Source: Auanema rhodensis (Eukaryota > Nematoda > Chromadorea > Rhabditida > Rhabditidae). From it: a stretch of DNA of 64,000 nucleotides. Location: positions 21,648,688 through 21,712,687 of the forward strand of contig OZ059895.1 of the NCBI GenBank assembly GCA_964057225.1, in the 5' to 3' direction. Positions 1-9,800 of this stretch are shown here, piece after piece (positions within the stretch are counted from its first letter, which is position 1; every line of letters starts with the position of its first letter). Position numbers and translations under genes: made by a program. Under the pieces are notes generated by a model that was not told where the DNA came from, made no database searches, and saw only the letters and a list, made by a program, of their open reading frames with translations.

Positions 1-2106
1 TTTCGTTGAATAACATTGTCCATCGTCTTTGCCTTGAAAAAAGAAATCTAAAAACATCTACTTCTTGCTAAATTATTTTGAAATTTTTCGAAAAAATTTT
101 TGTCAAAATGTTTTTGGAAGCAATGTTGAGTGTACATGGAAACTCAACATACACTAATGCATCAATTTTCAAACGATCATAACTAATTTTTGTATTGAGC
201 GTTTCTCAGTGTAGTATAGTGCATTCGATGCGGATTTTTAAGCTGCGTCGATCTGTGTTATCAGATTTGCGCTAGCTTAAAAATGCACCGAGATATCAAC
301 TGATATAAGTTCACACTTAGATCCTCGATTTTCACCCTGAAGAATTAATTTTTTCGTTGAATAACAATGTCCATCGTCTTTGCCTTAAAAAAAGAAATCT
401 AAAAACATCTACTTCTTGCTAAATTATTTTGAAATTTTTCGAAAAAATTTTTGTCAAAATGTTTTTGGAAGCAATGTTGAGTGTACATGGAAACTCAACA
501 TACACTAATGCATCATTTTTCAAACGATCATAACTAATTTTTGTATTGAGCGTTTCTCAGTGTAGTATAGTGCATTCGATGCGGATTTTTAAGCTGCGTC
601 GATCTGTGTTATCAGATTTGCGCTAGCTTAAAAATGCACCGAGATATCAACTGATATATGTTCACACTTATATCCTCGATTTTCACCCTGAAGAAATTAT
701 TTTTTCGTTGAATAACATTGTCCATCGTCTTTGCCTTGAAAAAAGGAATCTAAAAACATCTACTTCTTGCTAAATTATTTTGAAATTTTTCGAAAAAATT
801 TTTGTCAAAATGTTTTTGGAAGCAATGTTGAGTGTACATGGAAACTCAACATACACTAATGCATCATTTTTCAAACGATCATAACTAATTTTTGTATTGA
901 GCGTTTCTCAATGTAGTATAGTGCATTCGATGCGGATTTTTAAGCTGCGTCGATCTGTGTTATCAGATTTGCGCTAGCTTAAAAATGCACCGAGATATCA
1001 ACTGATATATGTTCACACTTATATCCTCGATTTTCACCCTGAAGAAATTATTTTTTCGTTGAATAACATTGTCCATCGTCTTTGCCTTGAAAAAATGAAT
1101 CTAAAAACATCTACTTCTTGCTAAATTATTTTGAAATTTTTCGAAAAAATTTTTGTCAAAATGTTTTTGGAAGCAATGTTGAGTGTACATGGAAACTCAA
1201 CATACACTAATGCATCATTTTTCAAACGATCATAACTAATTTTTGTATTAAGCGTTTCTCAATGTAGTATAGTGCATTCGATGCGGATTTTTAAGCTGCG
1301 TCGATCTGTGTTATCAGATTTGCGCTAGCTTAAAAATGCACCGAGATATCAACTGATATAAGTTCACACTTAGATCCTCGATTTTCACCCTGAAGAATTA
1401 ATTTTTTCGTTGAATAACAATGTCCATCGTCTTTGCCTTGAAAAAAGAAATCTAAAAACATCTACTTCTTGCTAAATTATTTTGAAATTTTTCGAAAAAA
1501 TTTTTGTCAAAATGTTTTTGGAAGCAATGTTGAGTGTACATGGAAACTCAACATACACTAATGCATCAATTTTCAAACGATCATAACTAATTTTTGTATT
1601 GAGCGTTTCTCAATGTAGTATAGTGCATTCGATGCGGATTTTTAAGCTGCGTCGATCTGTGTTATCAGATTTGCGCTAGCTTAAAAATGCACCGAGATAT
1701 CAACTGATATAAGTTCACACTTAGATCCTCGATTTTCACCCTGAAGAAATTATTTTTTCGTTGAATAACATTGTCCATCGTCTTTGCCTTGAAAAAAGGA
1801 ATCTAAAAACATCTACTTCTTGCTAAATTATTTTGAAATTTTTCGAAAAAATTTTTGTCAAAATGTTTTTGGAAGCAATGTTGAGTGTACATGGAAACTC
1901 AACATACACTAATGCATCATTTTTCAAACGATCATAACTAATTTTTGTATTAAGCGTTTCTCAATGTAGTATAGTGCATTCGATGCGGATTTTTAAGCTG
2001 CGTCGATCTGTGTTATCAGATTTGCGCTAGCTTAAAAATGCACCGAGATATCAACTGATATAAGTTCACACTTAGATCCTCGATTTTCACCCTGAAGAAT
2101 TAATTT

Positions 2107-4563
2107 TTTCGTTGAATAACAATGTCCATCGTCTTTGCCTTGAAAAAAGAAATCTAAAAACATCTACTTCTTGCTAAATTATTTTGAAATTTTTCGAAAA
2201 AATTTTTGTCAAAATGTTTTTGGAAGCAATGTTGAGTGTACATGGAAACTCAACATACACTAATGCATCAATTTTCAAACGATCATAACTAATTTTTGTA
2301 TTGAGCGTTTCTCAGTGTAGTATAGTGCATTCGATGCGGATTTTTAAGCTGCGTCGATCTGTGTTATCAGATTTGCGCTAGCTTAAAAATGCACCGAGAT
2401 ATCAACTGATATATGTTCACACTTATATCCTCGATTTTCACCCTGAAGAAATTATTTTTTCGTTGAATAACATTGTCCATCGTCTTTGCCTTGAAAAAAG
2501 AAATCTAAAAACATCTACTTCTTGCTAAATTATTTTGAAATTTTTCGAAAAAATTTTTGTCAAAATGTTTTTGGAAGCAATGTTGAGTGTACATGGAAAC
2601 TCAACATACACTAATGCATCAATTTTCAAACGATCATAACTAATTTTTGTATTGAGCGTTTCTCAGTGTAGTATAGTGCATTCGATGCGGATTTTTAAGC
2701 TGCGTCGATCTGTGTTATCAGATTTGCGCTAGCTTAAAAATGCACCGAGATATCAACTGATATAAGTTCACACTTAGATCCTCGATTTTCACCCTGAAGA
2801 ATTAATTTTTTCGTTGAATAACAATGTCCATCGTCTTTGCCTTAAAAAAAGAAATCTAAAAACATCTACTTCTTGCTAAATTATTTTGAAATTTTTCGAA
2901 AAAATTTTTGTCAAAATGTTTTTGGAAGCAATGTTGAGTGTACATGGAAACTCAACATACACTAATGCATCATTTTTCAAACGATCATAACTAATTTTTG
3001 TATTGAGCGTTTCTCAGTGTAGTATAGTGCATTCGATGCGGATTTTTAAGCTGCGTCGATCTGTGTTATCAGATTTGCGCTAGCTTAAAAATGCACCGAG
3101 ATATCAACTGATATATGTTCACACTTATATCCTCGATTTTCACCCTGAAGAAATTATTTTTTCGTTGAATAACATTGTCCATCGTCTTTGCCTTGAAAAA
3201 AGGAATCTAAAAACATCTACTTCTTGCTAAATTATTTTGAAATTTTTCGAAAAAATTTTTGTCAAAATGTTTTTGGAAGCAATGTTGAGTGTACATGGAA
3301 ACTCAACATACACTAATGCATCATTTTTCAAACGATCATAACTAATTTTTGTATTGAGCGTTTCTCAATGTAGTATAGTGCATTCGATGCGGATTTTTAA
3401 GCTGCGTCGATCTGTGTTATCAGATTTGCGCTAGCTTAAAAATGCACCGAGATATCAACTGATATATGTTCACACGTATATCCTGGATTTTCACCCTGAA
3501 GAAATTATTTTTTCGTTGAATAACATTGTCCATCGTCTTTGCCTTGAAAAAAGGAATCTAAAAACATCTACTTCTTGCTAAATTATTTTGAAATTTTTCG
3601 AAAAAACTTTTGTCAAAATGTTTTTGGAAGCAATGTTGAGTGTACATGGAAACTCAACATACACTAATGCATCATTTTTCAAACGATCATAACTAATTTT
3701 TGTATTAAGCGTTTCTCAATGTAGTATAGTGCATTCGATGCGGATTTTTAAGCTGCGTCGATCTGTGTTATCAGATTTGCGCTAGCTTAAAAATGCACCG
3801 AGATATCAACTGATATATGTTCACACGTATATCCTGGATTTTCACCCTGAAGAAATTATTTTTTCGTTGAATAACATTGTCCATCGTCTTTGCCTTGAAA
3901 AAAGGAATCTAAAAACATCTACTTCTCGCTAAATTATTTTGAAATTTTTCGAAAAAATTTTTGTCAAAATGTTTTTGGAAGCAATGTTGAGTGTACATGG
4001 AAACTCAACATACACTAATGCATCATTTTTCAAACGATCATAACTAATTTTTGTATTAAGCGTTTCTCAATGTAGTATAGTGCATTCGATGCGGATTTTT
4101 AAGCTGCGTCGATCTGTGTTATCAGATTTGCACTAGCTGAAAAATGCACCGAGATATCAACTGATATATGTTCACACTTATATCCTCGATTTTCACCCTG
4201 AAGAAATTATTTTTTCGTTGAATAACATTGTCCATCGTCTTTGCCTTGAAAAAAGGAATCTAAAAACATCTACTTCTTGCTAAATTATTTTGAAATTTTT
4301 CGAAAAAATTTTTGTCAAAATGTTTTTGGAAGCAATGTTGAGTGTACATGGAAACTCAACATACACTAATGCATCATTTTTCAAACGATCATAACTAATT
4401 TTTGTATTGAGCGTTTCTCAATGTAGTATAGTGCATTCGATGCGGATTTTTAAGCTGCGTCGATCTGTGTTATCAGATTTGCGCTAGCTTAAAAATGCAC
4501 CGAGATATCAACTGATATATGTTCACACTTATATCCTCGATTTTCACCCTGAAGAAATTATTT
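2107..4563. repeat. higher-order repeat, copy without insertion (7 monomers of an 8-monomer period)
   Basis: Monomers starting at 2107, 2458, 2809, 3160, 3511, 3862 and 4213 carry the same ordered variants as those starting at 4915, 5266, 5617, 5968, 13988, 14339 and 14690, the set split by the retrotransposon. Shared private marks include AAAACTTTT (C at 3607 and 14084), CTTCTCGCT, and CACGTATATCCTGG. The period is 8 monomers or 2,808 bp once the insertion is removed. Confidence 0.85.
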
Positions 4564-6026
4564 TTTCGTTGAATAACATTGTCCATCGTCTTTGCCTTGA
4601 AAAAATGAATCTAAAAACATCTACTTCTTGCTAAATTATTTTGAAATTTTTCGAAAAAATTTTTGTCAAAATGTTTTTGGAAGCAATGTTGAGTGTACAT
4701 GGAAACTCAACATACACTAATGCATCATTTTTCAAACGATCATAACTAATTTTTGTATTAAGCGTTTCTCAATGTAGTATAGTGCATTCGATGCGGATTT
4801 TTAAGCTGCGTCGATCTGTGTTATCAGATTTGCGCTAGCTTAAAAATGCACCGAGATATCAACTGATATAAGTTCACACTTAGATCCTCGATTTTCACCC
4901 TGAAGAATTAATTTTTTCGTTGAATAACAATGTCCATCGTCTTTGCCTTGAAAAAAGAAATCTAAAAACATCTACTTCTTGCTAAATTATTTTGAAATTT
5001 TTCGAAAAAATTTTTGTCAAAATGTTTTTGGAAGCAATGTTGAGTGTACATGGAAACTCAACATACACTAATGCATCAATTTTCAAACGATCATAACTAA
5101 TTTTTGTATTGAGCGTTTCTCAGTGTAGTATAGTGCATTCGATGCGGATTTTTAAGCTGCGTCGATCTGTGTTATCAGATTTGCGCTAGCTTAAAAATGC
5201 ACCGAGATATCAACTGATATATGTTCACACTTATATCCTCGATTTTCACCCTGAAGAAATTATTTTTTCGTTGAATAACATTGTCCATCGTCTTTGCCTT
5301 GAAAAAAGAAATCTAAAAACATCTACTTCTTGCTAAATTATTTTGAAATTTTTCGAAAAAATTTTTGTCAAAATGTTTTTGGAAGCAATGTTGAGTGTAC
5401 ATGGAAACTCAACATACACTAATGCATCAATTTTCAAACGATCATAACTAATTTTTGTATTGAGCGTTTCTCAGTGTAGTATAGTGCATTCGATGCGGAT
5501 TTTTAAGCTGCGTCGATCTGTGTTATCAGATTTGCGCTAGCTTAAAAATGCACCGAGATATCAACTGATATAAGTTCACACTTAGATCCTCGATTTTCAC
5601 CCTGAAGAATTAATTTTTTCGTTGAATAACCATGTCCATCGTCTTTGCCTTAAAAAAAGAAATCTAAAAACATCTACTTCTTGCTAAATTATTTTGAAAT
5701 TTTTCGAAAAAATTTTTGTCAAAATGTTTTTGGAAGCAATGTTGAGTGTACATGGAAACTCAACATACACTAATGCATCATTTTTCAAACGATCATAACT
5801 AATTTTTGTATTGAGCGTTTCTCAGTGTAGTATAGTGCATTCGATGCGGATTTTTAAGCTGCGTCGATCTGTGTTATCAGATTTGCGCTAGCTTAAAAAT
5901 GCACCGAGATATCAACTGATATATGTTCACACTTATATCCTCGATTTTCACCCTGAAGAAATTATTTTTTCGTTGAATAACATTGTCCATCGTCTTTGCC
6001 TTGAAAAAAGGAATCTAAAAACATCT

Positions 6027-6030
6027 ACTT
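6027..6030. repeat. target-site duplication, left copy (ACTT)
   Basis: Bases 60-63 of the interrupted monomer, directly before the LTR. The same ACTT recurs directly after the 3' LTR. Uninterrupted monomers read CATCTACTTCTTGC here, so one copy is extra. The boundary is ambiguous by one base: a 5-bp duplication TACTT is possible if the LTR ends at 13694. Confidence 0.9.
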
Positions 6031-6380
6031 TGTTAAGAAATGAGAATATTGTTAAATAGATTGATTATAGAATATTATGAATGATATTTATAACAACAAA
6101 ATATCATTGAAAATAACATTTAGAAACGATTGGATTCAATTACGATGAAAGAAAAAGAAGATAAAATTGGTCTTCAAAAGAATGCTCCCTTGACAACGAA
6201 ACTACCGTAATCATCTTTTGCAACCAAATTCATAATTTTGGCCTAAAAATTGTATTGTTGTTTTTTCGAAATAAAAAAAAGGAGTTTGGGATTCTGTTTT
6301 CATTTTTTGTTTGATTATTTCTATTTTTTTTATAATAAATCGTTTGCTTATTTGATCTTTTTGTTTCCTCTAATATAACT
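6031..6380 (+). repeat. 5' long terminal repeat
   Basis: A 350-bp direct repeat of 13346-13695, matching at every position I compared. It starts TGTTAAG and ends ATATAACT, so it has the usual 5' TG but not the usual 3' CA; the ends form only a short imperfect inverted repeat (TGTTA with TAACT). As 5' LTR it should carry the promoter in U3. The best TATA-like string is TTATAA at 6088-6093, weak evidence in such AT-rich sequence. AATAAA lies at 6334-6339, 41 bases before the LTR end. No ATG occurs after 6184, which suits a transcript that starts in the second half of the LTR. Confidence 0.96.
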
Positions 6381-6395
6381 TGGGGGCCGAACTGG
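6381..6395 (+). promoter_or_regulatory. primer-binding site, probably for a tRNA-Pro
   Basis: TGGGGGCCGAACTGG begins immediately after the 5' LTR. TGG would pair with a tRNA 3' CCA end and the next G with a C at discriminator position 73. The following GGCCGAA would pair with an acceptor strand TTCGGCC. A C at position 73 is characteristic of eukaryotic cytosolic tRNA-Pro. The first 12 bases look like the core match; the identity of the primer is inference, as no tRNA gene lies in the window. Confidence 0.75.
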
Positions 6396-6663
6396 TTGTT
6401 CAGTTTTTTTACGTATTAGTCTGGGTTAAGCGAATAGCTTATACAACCCTTAATCGAATAGATTCTGGTGGTTTAGTCACTGCTACCCAAATCGGGTTCT
6501 GTTTATAGTTTGCCAATTTTATTTAGTCTAACTAAATAAGAAAGGAAAATTATAGATTGTTATTGGTTTCAATAGCTCATCAAAGTTTTGTACTGTGGTT
6601 ACGCATTGTATCCGAGTATATTTACGAGTTATTGGAATTGATAAGATCTGGTGCTAGTGTTTA

Positions 6664-6693
6664 GGTAGAAAAATTTTTTCGGAATTTTCTACC
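6664..6693 (+). other. leader hairpin with 9-bp perfect stem
   Basis: GGTAGAAAA at 6664-6672 is the exact reverse complement of TTTTCTACC at 6685-6693, with a 12-base loop between them. It lies in the untranslated leader, 192 bases before the Gag start. A role in RNA packaging or dimerisation would fit the position but is inference. Confidence 0.7.
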
Positions 6694-6796
6694 AGAGACA
6701 TCTCATCATTGTAAACAGAACTTGAGTAGTAGTAAGATTACTGAACACAGATCTATTAGATTGATACAATTTGCTTATCAGATTGTTCTGATTATT

Positions 6797-6815
6797 AATT
6801 CTAAATACTAGAATT
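6797..6815 (+). other. leader hairpin with 7-bp perfect stem
   Basis: AATTCTA at 6797-6803 and TAGAATT at 6809-6815 are exact reverse complements around the 5-base loop AATAC, 70 bases before the start codon. The AT-rich stem is only moderately stable, so a chance occurrence is possible. Confidence 0.5.
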
Positions 6816-6885
6816 CGATCATAAAATTCCTGCATTAGCAAAATTATTTTGTTTGTAGAGATTCGTATAGCAGTGCCTATTCGAG

Positions 6886-9800
6886 ATGTCGATTGAGAAC
6901 GAAACGTTTGAAACAGAACAACTCTGTGAAATGGATTTCGAAAATGTGTTTTCTGAGGTAATCCTTAATTCATTAGTGAATCAAACATTTAAGGCTTTGG
7001 AGCCTTATAATGAAATGATATATAAAGAGTTCCTTGAAAAAATCAGAAACGCTACGGAAAAAAAAAGAACTGAACAAAGAATACTAAAAACCCGCAATTT
7101 AGTGAAAAGTAACCTAAAAAGCGAGATTAGAAAAGGAAAAACTTGGGAATTTGTTCATTCAATGCTATTAGTGATGAACAACGAAGGTCTGAAAAAACCT
7201 TCAGATCTTAGTGATGTTTTAAAGATCAGTAAGAAACGAGCGGAAATAATTAAAGACATAACAGATAACTTCCAACTCAATGAGAATAATATAGTGCAAG
7301 AGTTACTTGTTATTCATGAAACTGTGAAAACTTTATGTGATACTTTCGATTGTAATCTAAAAGAATTGCAACAGAGAATAAGTAACAGTTGGCAATTTCA
7401 GAAATCAAGCTTGAATCAAGAAGATACTGAAACAGCCATGGCAGAAATGATTTTGGATGAGCGAACTAGAGGTAATTCTGTTGAGAGTGCTGAACTCAAA
7501 ACAAAAATTAAGGAGCGAACAGTGAGAACACACTCCAAGGAAATAGTGGAAATGGAACCAAATCAACAGGACCAACACTATCCATACAACTTCAGGGGTA
7601 CGTCACCTTTACATTATGCTGGATTAAATGCGCAAAACGACGCGTTGTTAGAGATGATAAGAGCACAAATGTTACCTGATGTTCCTTATTTTTCTAACGA
7701 CTCGTTGGAAAAATGGAATCAGTTCATTGAAAGTTTCAATCTCAAGTATCCAAAAGGTACTCTGACGGCCAGTAGTCGGAAGATGCTGTTCGTTGATAAG
7801 CTAAAAGGAGAAGCACGAGACAGATACGACGAACTGCCAGAAACAATTAGAGAGAGTTCGTTAGAAGTTATCATCGAAGAACTTCATAAACAGAGAGTGT
7901 GTGTTAAACGAACGAGCAGATTAGATGCTATTTCTTCGCTCAAAACTTTACAGTACAATAGTAACAAAACACTGATTGTTTTCTGTAAAAAACTGGAAGA
8001 GACCTCAAGAAAAGCGTACCCAGAATTTCCTACAAGGAAATTATCGTTTTTAAGAGCCCAGATGCTCTATGAAGCACTCAGAGATTGTTCATGCGCTATT
8101 CATCTATTAGAAACCATAGAGAAAAGCGAAGAAGATTTGGTCTATGAAAAAGTTAAAGAGATAGCGTTACGCTGCGAAAGAAATAAACGTGTTTATGATG
8201 AACAGCGAGAGAAAGGGAGAAATTCAAACAGAATTTTACCTAAGCTCAGATATGAAAAAAACCATATCGATACGAATAATTATTACACAAATGATCGGAA
8301 TAGGTACGTGGGCGGAATTAGAGAACCTCCAAGTAGGAGAGAAATAATTTGCTACATATGTAACAAAAAAGGCCATTCAGCAGCACAATGCTTTGAGAGG
8401 AAGAAACCTTCCAACAACTATCCTAAACGAATAGAGAATGTTGAAAAGCATAATGAGCCCGGAATGAGAAATCAAGCAGAAGTTTGGAATAAAATTATTC
8501 AAACATGCAATTCCATAACCAATTCAGAGTTAATTGGCGAACAAAGTTTATTATCTATGATAATTTGTGAGAAATCCAAAAAAAGAGTCCTTATCGATAC
8601 AGGATCTCAAATATCGGTGATGTCATCACAAGCACTGGTAAATTTGATGAGTGACGGGGTTGATCTGGATCGATCGGTTACTCAAATACCGTGGAAAGGT
8701 GATAAATATATTGCCAATGCTTCGGGCACAAAAATGAATTTTGTAGGAGCAATAAGTTGCAAAGTTACGTGTTTAGAAAGCAAGAAAACTAGTAATGTAA
8801 GCTTTTTAGTACAAAAAAGTAGAGAAGAATCTATTTTGTTAGGAACAAATGCCTTAGAAAATTTGGGTATAATTTTGAAATTTTATACAAAAGAGGCCGT
8901 AGCCTTACAGAGAGTTTTTATACCTGCGAATAAAAGTAGAACGCTAAAAATTTCGTGTGATGAACAGAAAGATAGTTTACTAGTGTCGCATAGGCATGAT
9001 GTACTTACGGGAATCTGTAAAGTGGACAACAATAATTCCACTACAGTAATCGTTGCTAACATGACATGCCAGCCAACCACAATAAAGAAAGGAGAGATTG
9101 TCGGTGAATGGGAGTCCGAGAATTGGACTGAAAAGCTGACTGCACTGAATGACGAATTGAAAACCGAATCAATTGATGTGTTAGAAATGCGTATGTTAGA
9201 TCAATACGCTAAACCAACAGATCCGGTTGGAAGAGCAGAAAAAGTCATTGCAGTCTTAGAAGAGAAAAGTGGTGTAACCTTTGATCCAAAGGTCAAAGAC
9301 CTTTTAGAAAATTATTCAGCGATATTCGCGTTGGTTGATGCTGATCTGCAGCAAACAAATATTGTCACTATGAATATTGATACGGGAGATGCGAGTCCTA
9401 TTCGTCAAAAAGTACGACCAGTGCCGTTTGGTATAAAAAATGAGTTTAGAGGTATTATAAAAGACCTATTACAAAGAGGGATTATAGAACCTAGCCAAAG
9501 CGCATGGGCAAGCCCTGTAGTTTTAGTAGAGAAAAAAGACAAATCTATCAGACTCTGTATAGATTATAGAGAACTGAATAAGGTCTTAAAACTAGATGCT
9601 TATCCAATACCAACGATAGATATCATTCTTAGATCGATGAACGGGAAGAAAATATTTTCCACATTTGATCTATCGTCGGGGTTTTGGCAAATAAAACTTT
9701 CCGAAGAAGATAAAGAAAAAACATCTTTTGTGACCAGCGAAGGATCTTTTCAATTTGTAGTATGTCCTTTTGGCTTAGCAACTAGTCCACCAACATTCCA

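Larger units (their letters stand above)
1..6030. repeat. 351-bp satellite array, left segment (17 full monomers and part of an 18th)
   Basis: The unit beginning TTTCGTTGAA starts at 1, 352, 703, 1054 and so on to 5968, always 351 bases apart, so 17 complete monomers are followed by 63 bases of an 18th that the retrotransposon interrupts. Monomers differ only by substitutions. Each carries an A/T-rich near-palindrome (81-99 in the first unit), a 9-bp inverted repeat (123-131 with 142-150), a long imperfect dyad (234-284) and the dyad ATATCA-AC-TGATAT (293-306). Variants TCTCAGTG and CATCAATTTT occur only in this segment, while the GCTCTAG variant common on the right is absent. No reading frame of any size is present. 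The length is in the range of pericentromeric satellites of some insects, for example the roughly 360-bp family of Tribolium, but I cannot claim homology. A centromeric or heterochromatic location is inference. Confidence 0.98.
6381..6885 (+). other. retrotransposon leader (5' untranslated region), ATG-free, with two hairpins
   Basis: This 505-bp stretch between the 5' LTR and the Gag-Pol start codon contains no ATG in any forward frame. It holds the primer-binding site at its start. Two perfect inverted repeats are visible: GGTAGAAAA at 6664-6672 with TTTTCTACC at 6685-6693 (12-base loop), and AATTCTA at 6797-6803 with TAGAATT at 6809-6815 (5-base loop). A splice-acceptor-like TTTTGTTTGTAG ends at 6858, but no partner donor stands out. 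Leaders of LTR elements commonly hold packaging and dimerisation signals; such a role for the hairpins is inference. An in-frame TAG at 6868-6870 precedes the start codon. Confidence 0.85.

Noticed and set aside
1-351. Monomer as an internal dimer of about 175 bp
   Set aside because: Comparing the two halves by eye shows no consistent similarity; only short dyads and A/T runs recur.
6088-6093. TATA box of the LTR promoter as a separate feature
   Set aside because: TTATAA is easy to meet by chance in this AT-rich LTR, and the ATG-free region suggests a start site further downstream.
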